Part shown: positions 37,942 through 46,856 of the stretch, piece after piece
Layout of the letters: each line of letters starts with the position of its first letter
Numbering within the stretch: position 1 is the first letter of the stretch
DNA from: a filamentous cyanobacterium CCT1
GTDB taxonomy: Bacteria; Cyanobacteriota; Cyanobacteriia; Phormidesmidales; Phormidesmidaceae
Direction of reading: 5' to 3'
Assembly (NCBI GenBank): GCA_003017855.1
Contig: PYER01000012.1
Location: 1-52,080, forward strand
DNA length: 52,080 nt
The notes under the pieces: model-generated
What the model saw: only the letters and a program-made list of their open reading frames with translations
Database searches by the model: none
Told to the model about the DNA's origin: nothing
Made by a program: the position numbers and the translations under genes

Positions 37942-37969
37942 GCCTCTCTACTAGTAGAGGCAGTTTTTT
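37942..37969 (+). terminator. Weak hairpin with T6 tract
   Basis: CTCTA-CTAG-TAGAG stem (37946-37959) followed at 37964-37969 by TTTTTT. It is upstream of the exported-protein gene, so it would end a leader or a separate small RNA. Confidence 0.4.
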
Positions 37970-38082
37970 GACGACAAAAGTTTGTACTCTCTTCCGTCTG
38001 ACAGTTCAGGGTGACCCAACTGGGCCATTACACTACCGGCAACAGTTCCTTACATTCTTTTCCATTTCACTCAGTTCCTGTC

Positions 38083-40962
38083 ATGAAAATCGTCAATTTT
38101 GTTACTTCTGGAAATACCCATGTTCCATCTACTCTGCTATTGGCAACTGCCGGCATAACTCTAGGTATAGCGTCTGGAGCTCATGCCATGCCAGACATTC
38201 AGGTGGAGAGTGACGGCTCGGTCGAGATCGATAGTAATGCTTTCGACTTGATGACAGGGCCTAATCAAAACAACTCAAATATTCCCATGCCAAGGGGGCT
38301 AGTCGAACAGACACAAGAGAATGTTTCTCAGCCTGTCAGGCCAGATCAGGAGGCACCTAACTCAGTAGATATTAGGGTCGATACCGACAATATCAACCAG
38401 CAGCTACAGCCTGCAGTGCCGGGGTTTGTCATGCTGGATGATTCTTTGCGCCTGTCAACCGAGTTCAATCTGCAGTACATCCCCGGCCAGCACGACTATG
38501 GAGAGGGCATTCAGCTGACGGTCTACGGCCCCGATGGCAGTGTGAAGACCACCGAAAGTGCCTTTGTTCGAGGCGATAGAGTCGACATTGGTCCTGATGG
38601 ACAACCCTTACCTGCTGAGGCTCAAATTAGTGCTGTTTATGGAGCGGAAGATACGGTTGAGCTCAGGGTTTCGCACCTGGTGCAAGATGGTGGCGAGCCT
38701 CAGCAATCGGGCATTTACTTCAACACCGATGGACAGTTTGTGGTTGAAGATCAATCTCCAGCTAATGGAAGCGATTTAGACTTTAACGACGGCCAATATG
38801 TTGAACTTTCTATGGGTCGAGGCGAAGCTGATATTGTCTCTGAGTCTCAATCAATTACCAGGACTTTGAGTTACCGCACCGAGATAGTTGAGACGCCCCT
38901 GCCCCCCCTCACCCGGCAGGAACAGGTGACAGAAAATAACCGTTTGCAACTCGACCAAACCTTTACAGAAACAACTGAAGAGCGGCAGGCAGGCCAAGTC
39001 GAAATAGTCAACTCAGAGGCTAACCTGTTGGCTCACGCTACGGGTGCCAATGCTGCCGACGGCACCCCGCTCATCTACGATCGCTATTTTGCGTCGGCCC
39101 AAGCGCGATTGGGCACCGATGGGGCCAGTTTAACCGGGCAGCTATCCCCCTTAGTCAACAATCCTGCGGCACCGCCAACGCTAGTCACTGGCACCCTAAA
39201 TTTTAACCCTGGAGTGGTTGCAAACCAGGCTGGCCTCACCGCGACGGTGGGGCTGACACAATTTTTTAACTCCACCCACCACGATGCGGTTGATATGTAT
39301 GGCCATCGAGTTGTTAACCCCGACTCCGACGGGCCGCGCCTGATTCAGCCGACGGGGTTGATTGACAACACTCAGCTGGTGGGGTTTGTGCCGCCAACCC
39401 GGTTTCAGGTTGTGCCCGGTCAGCCCCTGACGCCAGCGGACGGTATTTATGAGCTGCCTGAGGACCAGGACATTGTTATTGAACCTCCGGTGCCCAACCT
39501 GGTAGGCCCAGGTGATGCAGCCTACACGCGCAATGTAGGGGGGCTGATTGTTGAGCGCACCGATGGCACCGCGACGTTTTTGCCCCAGTGGAATGAGGCG
39601 GGGTATGCAACCGCATCGACCCGGCTGGAGGCAGGCCGCGCCCAGCGAGTGATCTATGCCCTGGTACCCCAGCAGGCGGGTCAGGATCTGCAGCTGGGGC
39701 AGGAGTATGCCCTCACCAACCCAGAGGGGACCGGCTATCGCACGGCTAACGGTGGGTTTGAGGTGATTGCAGCCAACCAGCATCCGGCCAACTTTCAGCG
39801 AGAACAACCCAACGTCTACGCGGTCGAAGATACGCTGCCGGGGGAGAACGCAGAAACGGCCCGCTTTAACGGTTTGCGAGGCCTCTACCGTAACGTTCCT
39901 GGAGGGCCGCTGGTCTCTACCGTCGATGTCTCCCAGCCAGAGCGGGTCGATGCTCGGGTTGGCAACCCGCTCTCTACGCCGGAGGTGCTGTTACCAGGCA
40001 GCGTGGGCCAAGCAGGCTACCTGAAGACAACCTTTGCGGGGGGCCTGTATGTGAGAGGCGAGCTGGCCCTGGGCCTGGGCAACCAGGAAGATGTTGTCAC
40101 CACGACGGCCTCAACCTACCGGCGCCAGCTAGATGTGGCCGTCACGCAGATGACAACCAATCTCTTAGCCACTCCCCGCACCCGGGTAGATACCCGCACG
40201 ACCGAAATTGCCTCTCGGCAGATAGAAACGACACGCCGTAGCGGAGAGGCAGATTTTGATATCGACGCCGACGGTACGCTCAGCAATATCAACGTTCGCT
40301 TCAATGACATCGAAACGTCGAGTCAGGTCGAAACCACCGAAGGCCCCACCAGTGTTGATACAATGCTTCGCCTTGGGCCAGAGTATGTGGCGGCATCGAC
40401 CACTGAGATCACCGATCGGGAGGTCTTAGCCGACAGCACCAGCCTGATCGATCGCCAGACCACGACCGAGCGAGAGAGCTATCCCAATCTGACTCCCCTG
40501 CGGGGCGAACTCGCGATCGGTGGGGTGCTGAATATCGGCAATACGCCTTGGACGCCAGCCGCTAACGTTTTACGGGCGGAACTCTTTACCCAGGGAACCA
40601 CCATTGGGCAGGGGCGAGGCGGAGACACTGGCTGGCGGGTTGAGGCCGTGTTCAACCCCTTTGGAGAACAGCAGCGCCCCGCCTACCGCTACAACCTGGC
40701 CAACCGTTTAGCCCCCATCTATAAAACGACGCCGCTGCTCGACGAGAACGGCGATCAGGTGGTGACGCTGCTGGCCAATGCCGACGGTCAGCCGCTGCCG
40801 GTGGAGACCTATGAATTTGTGTACGACGAGACCGGCGATCGCATCATTGAAACAGTAGGGACGGGTGAGCCCGTTGGCCCTGGCGTCTACCTGCGGGTTG
40901 AGGATGTCTTCAACGGCGACAGCGGGCTATCGATCTTTGGCGGCCTTAAGTTTGACCTGTAA
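38083..40962 (+). CDS. Large exported protein, unrecognised; possible outer-membrane protein
   Basis: 959 residues from ATG 38083, chosen because a Sec-type signal peptide follows (hydrophobic TLLLATAGITLGIASG and AHA-M cleavage context at about 30-35). The mature part is acidic, rich in Thr, Gln and Glu, with many alternating polar/hydrophobic segments. About residues 700-800 are strikingly Thr/Arg/Glu-rich (TRTTEIASRQIETTRRSGE, TTTERESYP). The C-terminus LSIFGGLKFDL alternates like a terminal beta-strand. No enzyme motif is seen. The first 900 bases use more A/T-ending codons than the rest. It stands alone after a long non-coding stretch. I do not recognise the family; surface or outer-membrane location is inference. 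Confidence 0.8.
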   Translation: MKIVNFVTSGNTHVPSTLLLATAGITLGIASGAHAMPDIQVESDGSVEIDSNAFDLMTGPNQNNSNIPMPRGLVEQTQENVSQPVRPDQEAPNSVDIRVDTDNINQQLQPAVPGFVMLDDSLRLSTEFNLQYIPGQHDYGEGIQLTVYGPDGSVKTTESAFVRGDRVDIGPDGQPLPAEAQISAVYGAEDTVELRVSHLVQDGGEPQQSGIYFNTDGQFVVEDQSPANGSDLDFNDGQYVELSMGRGEADIVSESQSITRTLSYRTEIVETPLPPLTRQEQVTENNRLQLDQTFTETTEERQAGQVEIVNSEANLLAHATGANAADGTPLIYDRYFASAQARLGTDGASLTGQLSPLVNNPAAPPTLVTGTLNFNPGVVANQAGLTATVGLTQFFNSTHHDAVDMYGHRVVNPDSDGPRLIQPTGLIDNTQLVGFVPPTRFQVVPGQPLTPADGIYELPEDQDIVIEPPVPNLVGPGDAAYTRNVGGLIVERTDGTATFLPQWNEAGYATASTRLEAGRAQRVIYALVPQQAGQDLQLGQEYALTNPEGTGYRTANGGFEVIAANQHPANFQREQPNVYAVEDTLPGENAETARFNGLRGLYRNVPGGPLVSTVDVSQPERVDARVGNPLSTPEVLLPGSVGQAGYLKTTFAGGLYVRGELALGLGNQEDVVTTTASTYRRQLDVAVTQMTTNLLATPRTRVDTRTTEIASRQIETTRRSGEADFDIDADGTLSNINVRFNDIETSSQVETTEGPTSVDTMLRLGPEYVAASTTEITDREVLADSTSLIDRQTTTERESYPNLTPLRGELAIGGVLNIGNTPWTPAANVLRAELFTQGTTIGQGRGGDTGWRVEAVFNPFGEQQRPAYRYNLANRLAPIYKTTPLLDENGDQVVTLLANADGQPLPVETYEFVYDETGDRIIETVGTGEPVGPGVYLRVEDVFNGDSGLSIFGGLKFDL

Positions 40963-41120
40963 AGCCGCCCATGACAGATCTATTTGCTTGCCGAGGTTAA
41001 GTGGGCCGCCGAAATTTGTTTGCCCCAACGGCCCCTTATCGATCTGGGTCACCCTCTACCCGGCGAGGTACTGCGGTACACCCACCTGACTATTTGCCTT
41101 GAGACGCCATTGGGCGCTTT

Positions 41121-42209
41121 CTACACCGGGTGAAAGAAAAACGACGCGCCCAAAATGGCAAAGGTGGAGAGCAGCAGCACCCCCTCCAGCCAGTTCGATT
41201 TGCCGTCCTGGCTGATCAGGTTGACCACCGCGACGGCGATCACAACCGCGATCGCCTCAAAGGGGCCGAAGTTCAGGTCCATCGGTTGACCGATCAACTG
41301 GCCCACAATCACCAACAGAGGGGCCACCAGCAGGGCCACCAGCAGGCTCGACCCCATGGCGATCGACACCGACAAATCCATATTGTTTTTTACCGCCATG
41401 CGTACAGCGGTGACGTACTCCGCCGCACCGCCCACCAGGGGCAGCAAAATTACCCCGGTAAACAAGTCAGTCAGTCCCAGACTGCTGGCGGTTTCTTCCA
41501 CCGCCCCCACAAAAATTTCTGACTCTACCGCCACGCCGATTGTGGCCGCTAGAAGCACGCCGACCCAGAGCCAGATGTTAGGTTTGCCTTCGCCGTGCTC
41601 GCCCTCGCCGTGGCCGCCGTCTAAATCACTAACCCCAACATCGTAGAGATAGCTGTGGGTCTTGAGCGAAAACAGCAGCGTTAGCCCGTAGACCAGAATC
41701 AATATGGCGGCCACCGTCAGCGACAGACGGCTAATGGCAACCGGCTCCACGATGTTGGAGGTATTGATCACCATGGCCGGCAGCACAATCGCCGTCACCG
41801 CTAGGGCCATTGTGCTGCCATTGATGCCCGCCACTTTGCGGTTAAACTCCTGCTCTTTGTAGCGCAGCCCGCCAAAAAACATCGAGAGCCCCAGCACCAG
41901 CAGCAGGTTGGCCAAAATCGAGCCGGTAATGCTGGCTTTGACAATACCGATCAAACCCGCTTTAAGGGCAACCAGGGCAATGATCAGCTCAGTGGCATTG
42001 CCAAATACGGCATTGATTAAGCCCCCAATGGTGGGGCCTGTAACGACGGCCAGCTCTTCTGTAGCGGTGCTTAGCCAAATCGCCAGGGGCACAATGGCCA
42101 GCGCTGACAGCCCAAATACCGCCAGGGCACCCCACTCCAGTCGTTCTGCTGCGATCGAGACTGGAATAAAGAGCAGCAGACCCAGGGAGACAATATTTTT
42201 TGTCGACAT
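41121..42209 (-). CDS. Ca2+/H+ antiporter (CAX family)
   Basis: A 362-residue polytopic antiporter that exports or sequesters Ca2+ in exchange for protons. It starts at ATG 42209 (MSTKNIVSLGLLLF). Eleven or so hydrophobic helices are arranged as two homologous halves, each with its cation-selective motif: GNATELIIALVALKAG (about 70-85) in the first and GGAAEYVTAVRMAVKN (about 255-270) in the second. A His/Glu-rich acidic loop (GGHGEGEHGEG) lies between the halves, as is common in this family. Alone on the minus strand, divergent from the MliC-like gene. Confidence 0.93.
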   Translation of the reverse strand: MSTKNIVSLGLLLFIPVSIAAERLEWGALAVFGLSALAIVPLAIWLSTATEELAVVTGPTIGGLINAVFGNATELIIALVALKAGLIGIVKASITGSILANLLLVLGLSMFFGGLRYKEQEFNRKVAGINGSTMALAVTAIVLPAMVINTSNIVEPVAISRLSLTVAAILILVYGLTLLFSLKTHSYLYDVGVSDLDGGHGEGEHGEGKPNIWLWVGVLLAATIGVAVESEIFVGAVEETASSLGLTDLFTGVILLPLVGGAAEYVTAVRMAVKNNMDLSVSIAMGSSLLVALLVAPLLVIVGQLIGQPMDLNFGPFEAIAVVIAVAVVNLISQDGKSNWLEGVLLLSTFAILGASFFFHPV

Positions 42210-42613
42210 AGATAACCAGCTTAAGGAATTAGGTGGGCACTGGGAAAGCGATATAACCCTCACGCAGCTTTGGGGAGCAGGGTAGGCACAGTCTGGCCAA
42301 ACAGGTTAGAGCCAGTAGCGACTGGCCCAGCCTTTGACGAAAATCCGTCGTGCCAGCTCCATTTTTCTGCCTATTGTCAGGCGAGAGGCCATTCTGCGCA
42401 ATCATCTGAGCTGTCTTTTTACTGAACTGCCCACAATTTGATTGCTAAGCGATCGCTAGACGGTCAGCAGAAGTGGCTTAGCTACTCTCCTGGCTACCGA
42501 TTGAGGGCGCTAGGATGGCGATCGGCGATAAATGTGGCTAACAAAAATTTTGGATTTTGCCCTACTTTTGTAGTTTTAACTCCCCCTTAAATTTACGTTT
42601 GGAGAAACTCACG
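42210..42613. other. Divergent interval between cax and the MliC-like gene
   Basis: About 400 bases with no gene and one HIP1 site near 42449. It holds both promoters; I cannot place them. The MliC-like gene has GGAGAAA about 8 bases before its ATG. Confidence 0.4.
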
Positions 42614-42964
42614 ATGAAACCTTTGCTCGACGCATCTATAGTAGCTGCGGCTTTGGCTGGACTGGCCCTAGCTGGCTGCACCACGACCTCCCCCACCAGC
42701 GATGCTACCGATGAAACCATGGCGGCCGATGAAACGGTAGTGTTTGCATGCCCCGGCGGTGAAACCATTACGGCCCAGTTTGTTGGAGCTGAAACGGCGA
42801 TCGTTACTCTACCCGACCAAGACCCGATTACCCTACCCGCCACTGAGTCTGCATCTGGAGCCCGCTACAGCAACGGCACCACAACCCTGTGGAACAAGGG
42901 CGACGAGGTGTTGGTTGAAGTTGACAACACTGTAGTGCTGTCGGATTGCACTGCCCAGAATTAG
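42614..42964 (+). CDS. MliC/PliC-family lipoprotein (C-type lysozyme inhibitor-like)
   Basis: A 116-residue lipoprotein. The lipobox LALAGC ends the signal peptide at about residue 21, so the mature protein is lipid-anchored. The remaining part matches the small MliC/PliC beta-barrel: FACPGGETITAQFVG, TLPATESASGARYSNG, TTLWNKGDEVLVE, VLSDC, with the two Cys that form the family disulfide. Family members inhibit c-type lysozyme; in a cyanobacterium the substrate may be different. Ribosome site GGAGAAA supports this ATG over an upstream one. Confidence 0.85.
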   Translation: MKPLLDASIVAAALAGLALAGCTTTSPTSDATDETMAADETVVFACPGGETITAQFVGAETAIVTLPDQDPITLPATESASGARYSNGTTTLWNKGDEVLVEVDNTVVLSDCTAQN

Positions 42965-42969
42965 ACAGA

Positions 42970-43710
42970 CTAGGCCAGCAGCAGCGCCATCTGCTCCTGA
43001 CTCAGCACGTTGCCGACCACCCGCCGCACAGGCTCTGGCCATACCTGAATCAGCGTTGGCGTAGCTGAGATATGGGCGGCTTCGGCCTCATCGGGGTGAG
43101 TGGTCACGTCGATCACCTGTAGGGTGTAGGCGCTGGGCAGGGTCGACTCCAGGGTGGTGTACAAAAACCGCAGCATTCTTTCGGTTGCAGCGGTGTCGGT
43201 GCCGCTGACAAACAGTTTGAAGCTATGGGGCTGGGGCGGTGCGCCGAGCGCGTCGAGCGTATCAACCGGCAGCGAATTGTCTGACACCTCAGCTTTCTGC
43301 TCAACCCGCATGATTAAATCGTGGCATTCCCACAGCTGCGGAAAGGCGGGCCGATACGACTCAATGAGCGCTACAGAACATTCTTCGGCGCTGCTGTAGT
43401 TGGGCTGCCACTGGAGCTGACCCAGGCCAAACAGGGCGTTGAGCAGGGGCTGAAACCGCAGGGCGCGGGGGTAGGCTTCGGCGACCATGGCCGGAGCCTG
43501 GGTCGTGGGGTTAACCCAACGATCTACGGTGGCCGTGAAGCAGGGCAGCAGAAAATAGGGTGGCTCGGCCAGCCCCAGGTGAGTTTGCAGCGCGGCACAG
43601 AGGTCTAGATGCCAGTGGGCGCGCTTTTGCACGTCCAGGCAGTAGACACAGTCGCCCCCAGGGGTAAACAGGGCGATGCCCTTAAAGCTGGAGGCAACCA
43701 GGTCAGACAT
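42970..43710 (-). CDS. KaiB-fold protein downstream of pilT
   Basis: A 246-residue protein. The C-terminal part (about 160-243) is a KaiB/thioredoxin-like domain: FKLFVSGTDTAATERMLRFL, then YTLQVIDVTTHPDEAE and the cis-Pro-type ISATPTLIQVWPEPVRR. The N-terminal 150 residues (GIALFTPGGDCVYCLD, then many aromatic residues) are not recognised; the CVYC pair could bind metal or form a disulfide. KaiB-like domains also occur in SasA, but no kinase follows here. The start at 43710 is chosen because it follows the pilT stop by 7 bases, implying one transcript. A circadian role is not supported by the sequence. Confidence 0.75.
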   Translation of the reverse strand: MSDLVASSFKGIALFTPGGDCVYCLDVQKRAHWHLDLCAALQTHLGLAEPPYFLLPCFTATVDRWVNPTTQAPAMVAEAYPRALRFQPLLNALFGLGQLQWQPNYSSAEECSVALIESYRPAFPQLWECHDLIMRVEQKAEVSDNSLPVDTLDALGAPPQPHSFKLFVSGTDTAATERMLRFLYTTLESTLPSAYTLQVIDVTTHPDEAEAAHISATPTLIQVWPEPVRRVVGNVLSQEQMALLLA

Positions 43711-43717
43711 CACAGCG

Positions 43718-45088
43718 TTAGACACGACCTCGCAGCATTTGGGCCATTTCATTTTGCTTGGGCGACATTTCCAGCGCGGTCTCTTCGGTAATGCGCCCCG
43801 ACTCGTAGAGGGCGTAGAGCGACTGGTTCATGGTGCACATGCCGTCGAAGGTACATTTGGGAATCAGCGCTTCGACTTCGTCGAGCTGACCACGCAGAAT
43901 GTAGTCTTTGATGGCGTCGGTGTTGATCAGGATGTCGTGGAAGGCGGCCCGCTTGCCATCGGTGGTGCGGCAGAGGCCCTGGGCGATGACGGCCACCAGC
44001 GACTCCGCCAGAGAGACCCGCACCGGGGCCTGCTGCTCAGGTTCGTAGAGGTTGAGAATCCGCTCTACGGTTTTGACGGCGCTGTTGGTGTGCAGGGTAC
44101 CCATCACAAGGTGACCCGTTTGCGCCGCTTTCAGGGCGGTGTTGACGGTCTCTTTGTCCCGCATTTCACCGACCAGAATGATGTCGGGGTCTTCCCGCAG
44201 CGAGGCCTTGAGGGCGTTGTCGAACTTTTGAGTGTGCATGCCCACTTCCCGCTGCTTGATCAGCGATCGCCGGCTGGTATGCACAAATTCCACCGGGTCT
44301 TCAATGGTGATGATGTTCTTGGGCATCTCGGTGTTGACGTAGTCAATCATCGCCGCCATGGTGGTCGATTTACCCGAACCGGTCGGCCCCGTCACCAGCA
44401 CCAGCCCCTTGTGGTAGTGGCACACATCGCGAAAGATCGGCGAGAACCCCAGCTGATCGAGGGTGAGAATTTTGACTGGAATCAAACGCAGTACCATAGC
44501 CGGGCCGCGCAGCGAATCAAAAATATTGATCCGGATGCGGGTGAAGTCGTACTGGGCCGCCCCGTCAAAGTCAAGAGTTTGACGAAATTCTTGAATTTCT
44601 TCGGGCTTGAGGATTTCTGCCAGCCAGCTGTAGAAGGTGGCCTCATCGGTAGCAGGGTACTCCGTGAGCGAAATATCGCCGCGATCGCGGAACCGAGGGA
44701 TTTCACCCACCCCCAGGTGGATGTCAGAAAAGCCTTTGTCAAAGGCCTCCCGCACAATTTTTTCGAGGGTGAGCCCACCACTGACTTTGAGGGTGTCAGC
44801 CGCCTTAGGCATCGGGGGCGGTGAAGCCGGTCGATGGCGAGCCTGCCCCGGAGCCGGTGGTTGCCCTGCTGGCGCTGACGCTGGCGCCGGAGGAGCCTGC
44901 CCTGCTGGAGGCGCTGGAGGCGCCTGTCTTATCGACGCCTGAGCCTGACCAGCGGCAGCCTGGGCGGCAGCCGCCTGACCAGCGGCTTGGGCGCGGGCCT
45001 GCGCCGAAGCCTGGGTCTGGGCCGCCGATTGGGGAGGTTTGGGCGGCGGCGGTGCGGGCTGGGCAGCGGCGTTGGGTAACTCAGCCAT
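43718..45088 (-). CDS. pilT: PilT-family twitching-motility ATPase with long Pro/Ala-rich N-terminus
   Basis: PilT is the hexameric ATPase that drives type IV pilus retraction. The 456-residue product starts at ATG 45088 (GGAGAA about 9 bases upstream). Residues 1-95 are almost only Ala, Pro, Gln and Gly. The PilT core follows: FSDIHLGVG, Walker A GPTGSGKST (about 232-240), the Asp box ITIEDPVEFVH, Walker B DIILVGEMRD and the His box GHLVMGTLHTNSA. All catalytic motifs are intact. Cyanobacteria often have two PilT proteins; the long N-terminal extension suggests the PilT2 type, which is uncertain. The KaiB-fold gene follows immediately. Confidence 0.9.
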   Translation of the reverse strand: MAELPNAAAQPAPPPPKPPQSAAQTQASAQARAQAAGQAAAAQAAAGQAQASIRQAPPAPPAGQAPPAPASAPAGQPPAPGQARHRPASPPPMPKAADTLKVSGGLTLEKIVREAFDKGFSDIHLGVGEIPRFRDRGDISLTEYPATDEATFYSWLAEILKPEEIQEFRQTLDFDGAAQYDFTRIRINIFDSLRGPAMVLRLIPVKILTLDQLGFSPIFRDVCHYHKGLVLVTGPTGSGKSTTMAAMIDYVNTEMPKNIITIEDPVEFVHTSRRSLIKQREVGMHTQKFDNALKASLREDPDIILVGEMRDKETVNTALKAAQTGHLVMGTLHTNSAVKTVERILNLYEPEQQAPVRVSLAESLVAVIAQGLCRTTDGKRAAFHDILINTDAIKDYILRGQLDEVEALIPKCTFDGMCTMNQSLYALYESGRITEETALEMSPKQNEMAQMLRGRV

Positions 45089-45302
45089 GAAAGGATTCTC
45101 CATAATGGACTCAACAGCGACAGGTACAACAATCGGGTAAAAACAGCGTGGCTACCCGTGGAATACAGTCAGGTTGCCCACATTAGGTGCAGAAGTTAGC
45201 CGAGCTATGATCTCCGGCTATACCCTAGCAGCTCACAGACGTTAACGGCCTCAATTGGCCTGGTTGATACCCAGTCCAGCTTAGGATCTGTTAATTGTCC
45301 TA

Positions 45303-45323
45303 CCAGCAGAATTTTGCTGCTGG
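45303..45323. terminator. CCAGCAG/CTGCTGG stem-loop
   Basis: 7-bp perfect arms with a 7-base loop AATTTTG, 46 bases past the lycopene cyclase stop (45369) on the minus strand. No T-run, so a weak terminator candidate. Confidence 0.35.
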
Positions 45324-45368
45324 ACCTGGATTAGGGGTATAACCCCTGAGTATACGTCATGTCTCGGG

Positions 45369-46598
45369 TTAGCTCATCAGGGTGCGCCCGAGCAGGTGGC
45401 CGTGGCTAAAGACCGATCGCATTAGCCCCAGGCGCACTGGGTTAGGGGCGCGGCCAAACAGTCCGATCATGGCCTGCACCACCTCGGGCAAGGTCATACT
45501 GTCGGCCAAAAAGCCCGCCCAGTCGTCGGTGGGCAGGCTAAAGAAAGCGGCAAAAAACTGGTGCAGCTGGGACGCATCAAAGGCCATCAGGTTTTCGAGG
45601 CCAAACAGATAGAGATAGTGCTTGCGGACGCGTTCCGCGGGCCATAGCTCTTCCCAGGCCTGGTGGGCGGCCTGAGAAGAGGTGGTCTGGGGTGAGCTGA
45701 GCGCAGCGGCGATCGCCTTGGCCAGCCCTGGCCCCCGCCGCAGTAGCGCCCCCATCATGTAGCCCGAGGCTGGATGCACCATACTGGCCGCGCCGCCAAA
45801 ACCCACCACCCGCTGGGTGAAATCTGGCAGCGGCTGATTCATCGGAAACAGGCATTGCTCCACATGGTGGATATCTTTGACCTCAATACCCCGATGGCGC
45901 AGGCGCTGATACAGTCGCTGCTTTAGAGTCTCCATTGCGATCGCCGGATGGTGGGCCAGGGAAGTCTCTTCGACAAAATACACGTCGTCGCCCAGATCCA
46001 TAGCATAGAGAAAGGTGGGCGGCTCCTGGCGATCGCTCGGGGTGAGGTAGTCGTCGCGAAAGTCCATGAATATCATCTGCTGAGGATCGGTAGGAGGCTT
46101 GGAAAAGCGTCCTACAATACCGTAGGCCGCCTGAAAGGCTACCTCTGACGCCTCCGGACGCTGCACCAGCGCCGCCCGATGCCCGCTGGCATCGACCACT
46201 AGACGGGCCGTGAGAGTATCTCCAACCTCGGTGGTAATTTGAGTATGGGTGGGAAAGTGTTCGACCTGACAGGCTTTGCCCTGATGCCAGCTCACCTGGT
46301 GCTGGTTGCTCTGGTTCAGCCAGTGGGTTTGCAGTCGATCTCTGTCTAGCAGACCGTACTCGCGGTGCAGGGGCAGCTTGCCGCTGTTGACATGTACTAC
46401 GCAATCTTTCCAGCGATGCTCTAAAAAATGCACCAGACCTAAATCTTCGAGTTCGTCAACCCAAATACCGTAGGTGTTGGGCCAGGGCTGCGCCGGATCG
46501 TTTAGGGCCAACCCCTGCACCGCTAGCCCTGTTTCTGCCAGAGCTGCCACCAGCGATAACCCCGCTGGCCCCGCGCCAATGACCAACACATCCTGCAT
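45369..46598 (-). CDS. crtL: Lycopene cyclase (CrtL type)
   Basis: This FAD-dependent enzyme cyclises the ends of lycopene to give beta-carotene (or the epsilon type). The 409-residue product begins with the dinucleotide-binding VLVIGAGPAGLSLVAALAE and has the cyclase marks WPNTYGIWVDELEDLG (about 39-54), RLVVDASGHRAALV, the signature region DVYFVEETSLAHHPAI, VVGFGGAASMVHPASGYM and the C-terminal LFSLPTDDW-like segment (FFSLPTDDWAGFL). Whether it makes beta or epsilon rings cannot be told with confidence; beta is expected for a single copy. The operon partner is not seen: pilT lies downstream, beyond about 280 bases. Confidence 0.93.
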   Translation of the reverse strand: MQDVLVIGAGPAGLSLVAALAETGLAVQGLALNDPAQPWPNTYGIWVDELEDLGLVHFLEHRWKDCVVHVNSGKLPLHREYGLLDRDRLQTHWLNQSNQHQVSWHQGKACQVEHFPTHTQITTEVGDTLTARLVVDASGHRAALVQRPEASEVAFQAAYGIVGRFSKPPTDPQQMIFMDFRDDYLTPSDRQEPPTFLYAMDLGDDVYFVEETSLAHHPAIAMETLKQRLYQRLRHRGIEVKDIHHVEQCLFPMNQPLPDFTQRVVGFGGAASMVHPASGYMMGALLRRGPGLAKAIAAALSSPQTTSSQAAHQAWEELWPAERVRKHYLYLFGLENLMAFDASQLHQFFAAFFSLPTDDWAGFLADSMTLPEVVQAMIGLFGRAPNPVRLGLMRSVFSHGHLLGRTLMS

Positions 46599-46659
46599 GA
46601 ACTGCTTGCTACCTCAATGGTTGCTGTGAAACCCTATCTTACAAAGATTGTGGTCTTTG

Positions 46660-46800
46660 TTGGTGAGGGAATGGGGAAGGTGAGGGAGATGGGGAAGGTG
46701 AGGGAGATGGGGAAGGTGAAGGGGGGAGTGTAAAGTTCAAAGTTCAAAGTTCAAAATTTTGAATTCTCAATTTTGAATTTTGAATTTATCCATCCCCCAT
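46660..46800. repeat. Tandem G-rich and AAAGTTC/TTGAATT repeats
   Basis: An 18-base unit (GGGGAAGGTGAGGGAGAT) is present about three times near 46672-46725, followed by AAAGTTC repeats (46732-46752) and TTTTGAATT-type repeats (to about 46785). It is a typical cyanobacterial short tandem repeat island in a 259-base gap. Confidence 0.7.
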
Positions 46801-46856
46801 CCTCCCTCAATTAGCCGATGTATGATTCAGGGGCGGTGTATCCCCCTCGTTTGACT

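Larger units (their letters stand above)
37321..38082. other. Long non-coding interval with repeat and terminator-like hairpin
   Basis: 762 bases. It contains palindromic repeat copy 2 (37385-37460), two HIP1 sites, and a hairpin followed by six T (37942-37969). A minus-strand frame at 37561-37905 has poor composition and I do not accept it. It could encode a small RNA ending at the T-run. Confidence 0.45.

Noticed and set aside
43676-44824. 382-codon plus-strand frame opposite pilT
   Set aside because: It is the exact antisense of conserved PilT motifs, with biased His/Arg/Gly composition typical of GC-rich shadow frames.
46660-46800. CRISPR-like array
   Set aside because: The repeats are short contiguous tandem units without unique spacers.
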